From Chrysomallon squamiferum (Eukaryota > Mollusca > Gastropoda > Neomphalida > Peltospiridae): 64,000 bases of DNA. Position numbers and translations under genes: made by a program. Shown in pieces: positions 54,922 through 64,000 of the stretch. How positions within the stretch are numbered: the first letter of the stretch is position 1; each line of letters starts with the position of its first letter. The stretch lies in NCBI GenBank assembly GCA_012295275.1, contig CM022673.1, positions 7,530,311 to 7,594,310 on the forward strand, read 5' to 3'. The notes below the pieces were generated by a model. The model made no database searches. It was not told the DNA's origin and was given only the letters and a program-made list of their open reading frames with translations.

Positions 54922-55333
54922 TGAAGTTTCTTTTAAAATGCATTTGCTTTTTTTAACAATCATTGACATCATGTGCATTGTGAATGGCTTTAAAACGTTT
55001 TTGTGTGGTAAATATCACAGCTTTCTTTTAAATTAATTTTAATTTTTAAAACATTTTATATGCCCTCTTTTTTAAACTATATTTAATGTGTGTAAATTAT
55101 TTACTGGTAGCATTTCAGTAATTCTCTAACTTTTTTCTTTTGTTAACTATCTTAGATACAGATTAACTGTGTGATAGACAAAATATATATGAAGATGATG
55201 TTTATAGATGCTGTAAATTTCTGTATGTTTGTGAATAATTCACTCTAATATTTTAATTTAATAAATAATATGTCACAGACTGTTTCGCTTTTTATTTCTC
55301 AGTTATATAAAAAACAAATAACAATATTGGGTT

Positions 55334-55370
<37 letters not shown>

Positions 55371-57444
55371 GTAGAAAATGACTAATTCATCCTATAAGTT
55401 ATTCAAGAGAAAATTTAGTTTATTGAAAACTGAAAACAGAAACCACATTATCTTTTTAACATACCTGTTTTGGAATTCAGTTTAAAAACAAAACAAAACA
55501 GACAATTTGTAGGAAGAACGTACATTTTATTTATCCTAGCTTTTACCTATTTCTGTAGGTAACTCATTTAAAATCCAGTCAGTTCTTCTGTTAGTTCTCC
55601 TTTAAGCCATGATGGAAGTGTATTTTATAATTTTAACTGTATTTTGGTGTATTTTCTTCTATATTGTACCAAGTGGTGTTGCATTTTTATCAGGTAGAAT
55701 GAAGGTCCAAGAGGCTCTGAACATTTCATGTAAGCCAGAGAGCCACGATAGCTGCGCCTAATACCCACTGCCTGCCTTGTGTTTTTTATCTCTTCATCTT
55801 TTTTATTTCCCTTGTTCAGTCAGAATACATAAAATAATGGAATCCGATTTATACTTGCAATAGTCCCAGAATTGGCTGGGTTATATATTCTTTCACCACA
55901 GTTCAGTATTTTTCCATTAGATAGAACCACTTATTGTTTTGATGAAACAGGTAGGAATGTCAAATATAAATTGTGAGCAACCATTTCCAGTACAATGTGC
56001 AATTTCTAGTTGTTTTGTAAACTGTCAGCTTGGGCGTCAGTGTATAGTGTTGTGGATTTATGATTCCTTGTAATAGAACAATTTACAAATTTAGAAATTC
56101 TAACCAAACAGTAAATAGCAAACTACTCTTGGACTACATAGTGAAGAATTTAAACCGTAATAAAATCAAGAAAGGATCAATGGAACACGATGAGTACAAG
56201 GTGATACAACTGACAGACTCGACTGAAAGTTCTGTATAAAATGTAAACTGTAAATTCAAACCTTAAAATATGTATTATAGAACAATGCTATTGAATGAAA
56301 AACAAGAAGAGACAAAAAAGACAACCACGTAATTCAAGAATACTTATATTTTATTCCCTATGAGTTAAATTTTGTTTCTACAATGGATTAATAACTGTGC
56401 ATCTGATCAAGCACTGAAATCCTGGTATTAGCACCTCAGACACTAAAACCAGTCAAGATAATTTTTTTCTTTCATTTTCATTCTCTTTTTGTTTCTATTA
56501 TTTATTGATTGATTGATTGATTTATTTATTTATTTATATTTTAAAGTATTCTATGAAAATATCCAGTCGTCGTATACAAAATAGATAACTTCTTTGCAGT
56601 CCTGTCCACACTTTCTGCCACAATATGAAATCATTTAACGTCACCAAACTTTTCTCCAGATTTGGAGAATAATAATAATAATGACAATAATAAAACTGGT
56701 TATTAATCACTACTGAATTGTTGTTGGTTTGGGGGGGGGTTGTATCTTCCTAATCTTCTAACATACTAACCTAAAACAATCCTTGGGTTGACATTCCAGC
56801 TTTTTGATTGGGCCTATGAGTGAAAGTTATATCATCCCAAGAAAATAGCAAAATCCTTACTGTAAATGACGTAATTGTATTGTAGGTACATACCTAACCT
56901 TACGCGTAATTCCATCATCAGAAATGTTAGGTTTCTATCAGAGACTCTGGCTAGTGAACGAAAAAGTGAGATGTTAACAATCGTGAATAAATTCTTTACA
57001 TTATATATATATTTTTTTAAAACTGCTGCAGCTATCCTTATAATAGAAATAAAAGGACTGATGTAATAAAATCTTCTCACGTGTGGATTTCATACAATAA
57101 TGGAGCTATTTCTCGTTCCAGCCTGACCTTACAAATAATGTTTGTCATGATGTGTATACTATATTCTGTATGAGATAATGTATATAAAATTGTTTTCCCA
57201 TGTTATCTGATTGGTTCTTAATCCTGAGTTCTGTAAATAAAATGTACTGATGTTAAATAAACATTTATTTCCTTTCTTCGAACCCAACACTTTCCATTAA
57301 TTATTTCAAAAGCATGAAATTATTAGTATTAGTTACAAATAAGAGAGAAATGAGGGGAACATAATAAAAAGAGTATCATAATGAAAAAAATAAAAAATAA
57401 AAAACAAGAAGAAATGGCACAATCTTAAATAAAATTATGTAGAG

Positions 57445-57547
57445 AAATATTCAAACAACGTTATTTTCCCGCATTTCTTTACGTGACCAGTTTATGGCAA
57501 ACAAAACGATCACAGCGAGTTTTCCGTAACTGCTCCGATGTTTACAG
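57445..57547 (+). pseudogene. Copy B of gene 2 exon 1, coding potential lost
   Basis: The donor TTTACAG|GTAAGA and surrounding sequence are preserved. The ATG position is changed, one G is missing upstream, and a T is inserted (GAGTTTTCCG versus GAGTTTCCG), so the frame used in copy A is broken. If this exon is only a 5' leader, these changes would not matter. Confidence 0.5.
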
Positions 57548-57820
57548 GTAAGAAAGAGCTCGAATTTCGGTTTCTATGTACAGATTTATTTACTGCAGCT
57601 AATATGCATAATCACTGTGGGTTTTTTATATTTTTTATACGTATATATATATATAAATTTTCTTTTATAGGTATCATAAAAATACCGTTGGTTTTGTGTT
57701 TTGAATACGTGCTTTTGCGTTTTTATAAATAACGAATGTGTTATAGATAGCGATCGTTTGATAGTTGTCGCGTTGTCGTAAATGTAACAAATATTCTTTT
57801 GTAGATAACCGTAACTGTTG

Positions 57821-57852
<32 letters not shown>

Positions 57853-58132
57853 GGGAAAATCATTATTTAGGGAAAAACATAATGTTGTATTATTCAATAT
57901 ATAAAAATTTATAATAAATAATAGTAACGAAACTGAAGTCGTATGCATTTAATTTTTTTTTTTTTTATATATAACAAAATAATAATTGTTTAAGTTATTT
58001 AGCTAATTATCTAAATATTAACATAGTCTCAGTTGAAGTAAAAAGGTAAAGACACTTTGACACTGTTATCTGACATTGTTTATCTAGATGTCCTGAACCA
58101 GAATATTCTTGGAGGTCTTATGTCGTTGGGCC

Positions 58133-58199
<67 letters not shown>

Positions 58200-58501
58200 A
58201 CTGCCAAGGATCACATTTAAAAATAAAAAAATAAAAACATATTTTTTACTAAGTGGCAAGATGTCAATTTTTTTAGTTGGTTTCATTTTCCTTATGAACA
58301 TATTACATATGCAAATAATATTAATTTTAATTAAATTCATTCTTGTTTATTTATATATTTTTCATCAGTTACTCATATCAATGTGTTTATAATTTAAGTG
58401 ATTGTTTGTGTGTACAAATTATTTAGCAGCAAACACATTAATGGGTGTTCTTTTGGTGTACATGTATCCACATGCATAAAAAAAAGTTAGTTTATTTATA
58501 G

Positions 58502-58541
58502 TGCTGAAAATAGAAATTCTGGGGAAAAATTAGACCTTTAT
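58502..58541 (+). pseudogene. Remnant of gene 2 exon 2 in copy B
   Basis: About 40 bases after an intact TTTATAG acceptor match exon 2 (GAAAATAGAAATTCTGGGGA). The match then stops; about 70 bases and the donor are gone. It is probably not spliced. Confidence 0.55.
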
Positions 58542-58827
58542 AATGCATTGATTTTATTTTTAGCGTTGAAAAAATTTTTTTTTTTTTTTTTTTGACAAAA
58601 CTAATTTCTTTAACAAGTAGTTAATCAGTGTTACCTTTTTATAGATGAGAAAAATATTGCTATTCTAAAATCAATTTACACATATATATATATATATATA
58701 TATATATGAGAAAATAGTTATCAGTTTATTAAACAAATGAAATTTATTAGCATGTTTGTTACCAGTTTTAACAATTAGAACAAGTATATGACTAAGTAAG
58801 ATCTCCATTTTAATATTTTGTTTTCAG

Positions 58828-58902
58828 AACAACAGTAGTACAAGAAAACTAACAACTTATGAATTAAACAACATTTATAACCACAATCTAAAAATGAACA
58901 TG
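58828..58902 (+). CDS. Copy B exon 3
   Basis: 75 nt, phase 0-0, acceptor TTGTTTTCAG and donor ATG|GTGAGT, open. It encodes 25 residues containing STRKLTTYELNNIYNH. It has same length and signals as copy A, with changes concentrated in the second half of the exon. Confidence 0.55.
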
Positions 58903-59260
58903 GTGAGTACTTCTGTCCATTTTAGTAATGGTGAAATTTTAATAGTAAAGTTTGCATCATCTTGTTTTTCTCTTTTCCTGTGAAACAAAGCATGTACAGT
59001 TTCCTAAACCAGTATTTCTTAAATTTATTATTGGTTCATCCAATAATGAATGAAATTTATGTGTTAGCCATATTTGTAGTGAAAATATCTAAGTTCATTA
59101 TTTTCTCATACTTCAGAAAGCATCCAAAACCACGGAATGTATTTTCTGTGGAAAGATGTACATAAAAGATTGTTGCTGTTATTCTTAACCATATACAATA
59201 GCTGTAGATTTAAAGCAGTCTTCGGTGAATTGTGAAGTAAAATATTTCTTTCTTTGACAG

Positions 59261-59407
59261 ACTGAGAATGAAAATGCTGACGTTTCTAATACAGTCAAAA
59301 AACTAACCCTGGTGAAAGATAAAGAAAAGAACCTAAAGAAATCAGATCATGTGAAGTATATAGCTTTCCCAGAACTGGATGCAAACAAGTCTGAATATCA
59401 CTTGAAG
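59261..59407 (+). CDS. Copy B exon 4
   Basis: 147 nt, phase 0-0, acceptor TCTTTGACAG and donor AAG|GTATAG, open for 49 codons. The blocks KLTLVK, LKKSD and ELDANK are shared with copy A, while the residues around them are heavily replaced. One codon (CAT) is inserted in frame. Confidence 0.58.
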
Positions 59408-60382
59408 GTATAGTGTACCAACAAGCCTATGTTTACATATTTCAAAAAAATATAATAATAATAATAAATGAACCAACAACATAAAAAGACCTTAATATGC
59501 TATATTTAGCTGGAGAAAAACAGGTTGTTATTTGGTTAGATTTAATTCAGTTCTAGAAAAATTAACTCAGACTATGGTTGTAGGATCAATCCTTGGCAGG
59601 TTCACAGAGTTGCTGTTTCCCCTATCAACCTTTACTTCTAATTCATAATGTCAGTAATCTCTTGCTGGAATGCACAGAACAAAATCTGAGTGGATGATGA
59701 AGTGAATTTGTTAAAGCATGTGCACCACATTGTTCATATGCAGAGTTTATTTTTGTTGTGATTAAAGTGATTTCTTGTACCATGTTGAAATCAGCAGATT
59801 TGTGGCAAGAGATTTTGATTAAATGATGTAAAATACCACACCTTTGGTGGGTGTTTTTTTTGCTTGTTTTATGTTCAAGTAAACCATCAATTTTCGTGAA
59901 TACTTTATTCAAAAGCCTCTCAGGACCAAAAGAGGTGAAATAATAATAAAAATTCAGAAACGCACATCTTTCAGTTTGATGTATACATCCCATGTATTTA
60001 ATGCAGCTAGAAATTTAAATTAAATAAATGTTAAATGGAATTAAATGACTAAATACCGTATATTAGTACAAACTGTATCAATAAAATTAGGTTGTTAAAT
60101 ACAAAAACAAAATATTACATTTTTTCTAAACCACCAGTGTCTCGAAAATTGATTATGTACATGTATCTAATTATTTTAGGTATATGCTTTTTAATGAAAA
60201 TAGTAAATCTTTCAACTGAAACATAATGATAGCAGTGACAGCTTGTAACTTGGAAATCTTCAAAACATCATTATTGCTATTGATGCTATGTTAAGTTCTA
60301 ATTAATATCTGTATACAGAGAGGTTATGTTACAAAAAGATTCCAGTAATATCCAATGTATAAAAATTATTTGAATCTGAAGA

Positions 60383-60385
<3 letters not shown>

Positions 60386-60426
<41 letters not shown>
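60386..60426. repeat. (TG)n microsatellite in copy B
   Basis: A pure TG tract. The copy A counterpart near 48705-48735 is short and interrupted. Confidence 0.93.
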
Positions 60427-60427
<1 letters not shown>

Positions 60428-60995
60428 TGAATGACACATTTACAACTTAATTTAAATACAAACCAGTGTACTGGAATAACTGGAATTACTGGAAAAGAGG
60501 CTTTAGAAGTGTATTAAACTGTATATGTCAAATACAGTTTTATTCTTACTTTCTCATTATTTATTTTATATTTAAACTATTTATTAAGCCTTAGTCCAGA
60601 ACTTCAGATCACCTCCATTCCCAAAGCTTCCTGAATAAATGGTCTGGTACCTAGACTTCATCATAGATGTTGTTCCTCTGTTTATGTATTTGTGTGTATT
60701 TCATTATTTTATAGGAATATCAGATATTATGGCTAAATCACACATTTATTTTAATATATTATAATTATGCAGTATAACATACAATTGTACATTAATTATG
60801 TATTTTACTTTGATGCACAGTTTATGGTTAACTTTTAATGTATTGAGATCTGATGTTCCAATCTCCAGTATAATTTTTACATAAATATATATTTTTAATT
60901 GAAAGTGTCGTGGTTGTCTGTGTGTATATATGTTTGTCTTCCACTGACAAATTTAGTACATAATTTCAATGAAAACACAAACATTTTTCTTGCAG

Positions 60996-61019
60996 GAGAA
61001 AAGTACTTCCAACCAAAAG
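60996..61019 (+). CDS. Copy B exon 7 (24-nt micro-exon)
   Basis: Acceptor TTCTTGCAG, donor AAG|GTTTGT, encoding EKSTSNQK. It is shortened by seven codons relative to copy A without losing phase or splice sites. A micro-exon this short is a tentative call. Confidence 0.42.
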
Positions 61020-62843
61020 GTTTGTTTATTTTGTTGTGATAATTAGCACTAATCATTACCATCATTAAAAAATTATAGTGTACAGCTGTCACCTTATCAT
61101 AATATCAGTTGTCGCATTGTTATTGGTTCTTGCTTTATTCATTATGTCCAGTATCATTATATTGCCAGTTATGATGCAGTTCTCACTATATGACCATAAT
61201 GTTGAGTTTTCATTCAGTCACAGTTGTTTTCATGTTTTTCAATTGTCACTTCATAACTAATGGGTTTTAATTAGCATTTTATGTCTGTTATATTACTGTG
61301 TAACCATTGCAATTAGTTGCTACTGTGCTTTCAGTGTTTCAGTTGTTATTATGTTATCAGTATAAATATGCAACTAATATGTTCAGCTGTCACTTTGTAG
61401 CCATCGTGTTTGTCTGTCATTATGTTGCCAGTGCATTCCGCTTTCACTATGTAACCATTAGTTTGAGGTGTCACTATGATACTAATACATTCAGTTGCTA
61501 CAGTATATACATAATGTTCATTTGTCACTATTTATATTAAGACCAGTAATTCCTTTTGAATCAATATGCTATGTTTTTTTGACTTTATCTGTAACCAAAT
61601 GATCACTGGTTTAACATAATTTCTGAATGGACTACAAGCTTTTTAGAAATTTGAAAATATCTGCTTATTTTATTATGTGTAATGTGCAGTGAATTATGAT
61701 GTGAATTTAAAAATACAGTTAAAAAGATTTCTCGATATTTAAAATTTAAAAAGGTAATTTCTTTTCTTTTCTAAAATCATTGTGTTTCCAAATAAAAGAA
61801 GTCATTTTTTTTAATTATCCATTTTATAATTATCATTTATCATTAAAGCATCCATGTTACCTATGTGTCTGTCTACATATTGTATCTCTATCAATAAATC
61901 TCTTTAAATCTATTGATCTATATAATATATCAATTTGTCCAATAATGATTGGTATTCAATGATAAATAACTCTGAGACTGAAATAATTGTGTTTAACATT
62001 AGAAGATTTTCATTTTTATGATTTATTTACTAGCAGCAAAAAGAAATAATTATAATAACTTAAAAGAAAAAGAAAAGGGAAAGACGGTTTGTTTATGTAT
62101 GTTATTTAAATATAATGAAACTGAGTGATTAAGAGAAAGAAACAAATTGCATGTAATAGAAATAAGTCAGTTAACTGTTATTGGAAAACAAATCTATGTA
62201 AAAGGTGGGTTTTTTCCCACAGAAATGCCAGGTAATCCAATCCCAAAGCTTTGGTTGTTTTTATGTCTTATATTAGCACACTGCTTTGTTTATTAGCTAA
62301 AATAACAATCATAATAGAAATAACAGTTATAATAATTACTGTATATTTGTAATTTAAATAAGTCATTATTATTATTATCAGAATTATAGTGACCGAATTT
62401 TGGTCAGAATTTTAAATTATTTTATTTTAAAATCTATTTCCTTTTTTTTTTTCTTTTATCTTTTATCTTCTTTGTAGATTTTTGTTTGTATTTCTTCTTA
62501 TTATTATTATTATTTTTTTTTTTTTTTTTTTTTTTTTTTTATTAAATTATATGTTAATTGTCATTCTTCAGAACAATAAATGGTTTAAATTAGCTTTTTT
62601 CTGTTTATTTAAAACGCATTATCGCAGTCTGTATTAAGTATATTATTAAAAAGTTATAAATACTGGTGTATGGTATTAAATGACCGAATTTTAATTTAAG
62701 TACAAGAAAAATCAATATCCTGTACTAATTCTAATCTGTGTATAAAGAAGGACACCTCTCTGATGGTTTGATCATTAATGTTAATGTTGTTGGTATCTTT
62801 GATTAACTGGATATTTTCATTAATCTGATTGGTTTTTTTTTAG
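61020..62843 (+). other. Copy B intron, no further exon seen
   Basis: It contains the diverged TGTCACTATG array (61080-61540), plain AT-rich DNA, and a T-run at 62512-62540. Near 62570 a CTTCAG|AACAATAAATGG is shared with 50810 in copy A. It looks acceptor-like, but no donor follows. Confidence 0.5.
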
Positions 62844-62903
62844 AAAGAAGTATCTACAGTATTAGGAAGCAACATGATGGCAAATAAAAAACTAAAAGAC
62901 ATG
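62844..62903 (+). CDS. Copy B 60-nt exon, unit 1
   Basis: 60 nt, phase 0-0, acceptor TTTTTTTTAG and donor ATG|GTAATA, encoding KEVSTVLGSNMMANKKLKDM. No equivalent remains in copy A, where about 230 bases are absent between TCTCTGATAG and the MITE start. A second copy follows at 63394. Confidence 0.5.
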
Positions 62904-63330
62904 GTAATATAAATTATACATTATATTTTGTGGTAATAAGATTTGGAATCACATACATACTCTCTCTCATTTCTTTTATTTTCTGTCTGACTGCAGGTAA
63001 TGAACCATTTATCTGGCTTCAAGAAAGCCAGCTATTTTTAATCTGGACCACCTCTGGTTCCAAGTTTGCTGGATAAATGGTTCGGTTCCTGTATAACAAA
63101 ACCAATCCTTTTCTCCTGATCTTTCAATTCTGTTTTTCTTCTGTGTCTCAAGACTTTTCTTTTGTATGATAGATGATTTTTTTTTCTATAGAGATATAAA
63201 ATAGATAATTCAAAACAATTTTTATATTCATTTAGATTAAATTATTATAAAATTATAATTTTATTTTAAAGATGTTGAATAATATAGAATTATTTTTTAT
63301 TTATGATTTGTTTCCATTTCATGTTTTAGA

Positions 63331-63366
63331 ATTACGTTTAAAGCAGAAACAGAAACTAAAAGAAAT
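63331..63366 (+). pseudogene. Dead fragment of the gene 2 terminal exon in copy B
   Basis: The first 12 codons after the acceptor region match the copy A coiled-coil exon essentially base for base. The acceptor CAG has become CAT, and the fragment runs straight into a duplicated intron and 60-nt exon unit. The original stop and most of the coiled coil are lost. Confidence 0.65.
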
Positions 63367-63393
63367 TTTTCATTAATCTGATTGTTTTTTTAG

Positions 63394-63453
63394 GAAGAAG
63401 ATAATATTGTATTAGGAAGAAACATGAGGGCAAATAAAAAAGTAAAAGAACTG
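63394..63453 (+). CDS. Copy B 60-nt exon, unit 2
   Basis: A tandem duplicate of 62844-62903 with period about 550, phase 0-0, acceptor TTTTTTTAG and donor CTG|GTAATA, encoding EEDNIVLGRNMRANKKVKEL. It differs from unit 1 at 12 of 60 bases, in nine codons, all non-synonymous. The flanking intron bases differ much less. Further units may follow past the window. Confidence 0.5.
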
Positions 63454-64000
63454 GTAATATAAATTAAACATTATATCTTGTGGTAATAAAAAGATGTGGA
63501 ATCACATACATACTCTCTCTCTTCTTTTATTTTCTATCTGACTGCAGATAACGAACTATTTTTTAAACTGACTACTTTTAGATTTGGTGCACTCTAACTC
63601 CCCAATCAGTGGCAATTATTTTAGTTTCCATGACATATACACTGAATGATGCCAGCTTAAGTGAGACTGTTGCTGTGTAGAGATGATCCTCTCACAGTAA
63701 ATTATTATTATACATCTGTACAGGACTAATGACTGTTAAATAAAATGTTTCTGTTCTTTCTTAATTTTTTTTTATCCAGTATATGATGCATGGGATGGTA
63801 TGAAATTTAATTATATTAAGAAATGTGTTAATTTGTACCTGTATCTTTTAAATAAAAAATTTCTTCTCCCTTTTCATCCTATTTATTACACATTCTATAA
63901 TAATTAAAGACATTTTAAGAATTTTAACTGATTAATAAAGATCAAACAGACCCTGCTTTAAGTGTTTAATAGTTTCATTGTTTATTTTTCTAGTATTATT

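Larger units (their letters stand above)
51514..56689 (+). other. Gene 2 3' region and spacer to copy B
   Basis: AT-rich sequence without a supportable gene. AATAAA-type signals occur near 52410, 53955 and 54412. It contains a 41-bp minisatellite (52862-53120), a diverged ACAAATTTAC-type array (about 53260-53610), A-runs at 54112-54144 and 55341-55369, and (TTA)n at 54882-54920. Stretches 53620-54100 and 55380-56680 show nothing I can name. Confidence 0.5.
56690..64000 (+). other. Segmental duplication: gene 2 copy B, runs off the window
   Basis: The sequence matches about 44790-51430 in order, with a shift of roughly 11.4-12.1 kb. Shared landmarks include the TATATAAAA and CCAAT-like stretch, the CCCGCATTTC first exon, the TTA microsatellite before exon 2, exons 3, 4 and 7, the SINE-like sequence, the TGTCACTATG array and the MITE. 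Intron identity looks to be in the mid-90s percent in the best parts. Exons 5 and 6 and the 29-bp minisatellite are missing, and two 60-nt exons are new or were lost from copy A. It may be a second gene or a set of extra exons for gene 2. Confidence 0.8.

Overview
This is a eukaryotic, AT-rich, intron-rich window crowded with long microsatellites ((CT)n, (GA)n, (TG)n, (ATT)n, (GATA)n, poly-A/T). It looks most like a mollusc, probably a cephalopod. That guess rests on repeat style, huge introns and gene type, not on a marker gene. All supported genes lie on the + strand.

Gene 1 (about 1899-43622) is a giant mucin-like type I membrane protein. I assembled it from a 34-codon signal-peptide exon at 1899-2001, a first intron of about 27.3 kb, and eight further exons at 29271-43622. 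Every junction has GT/AG and matching phase. The product is about 3,200 residues: signal peptide, long Ser/Thr-rich ectodomain, two SEA-like modules with the same intron positions and phases, one transmembrane helix and a cytoplasmic tail. The layout and the helix/juxtamembrane region resemble the KIAA1549 (UPF0606) family, recalled from memory and not searched. The two large exons carry five apparent one-base frameshifts, probably assembly errors.

Gene 2 (about 45396-51513) is a small Lys/Glu/Asn-rich protein of unknown family, about 231 residues in 8 exons, ending in a charged coiled coil. After the first two exons, every regularly spliced internal exon is phase 0-0. One exon has been multiplied in tandem at 48.8-50.4 kb.

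Gene 2 copy B (about 56690 to beyond 63460) is a segmental duplicate of roughly 44790-51430. Its first exon and terminal exon are damaged, but the middle exons are open and have GT/AG signals. By hand count the introns of the two copies differ by only a few percent. The exons differ by 12-22%, and nearly all changes replace amino acids. This excess of exon over intron change is the most unusual signal in the window and suggests diversifying selection on an undescribed, module-shuffling small gene.

The rest is intron 1 (2002-29270) and intergenic DNA. It contains microsatellites, an inverted pair of interspersed repeats 3 kb apart, tRNA-like and MITE-like elements, a CRE-site cluster, several CpG-retaining islands and minisatellites. 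I saw no rRNA, intact tRNA, CRISPR or prokaryotic features.
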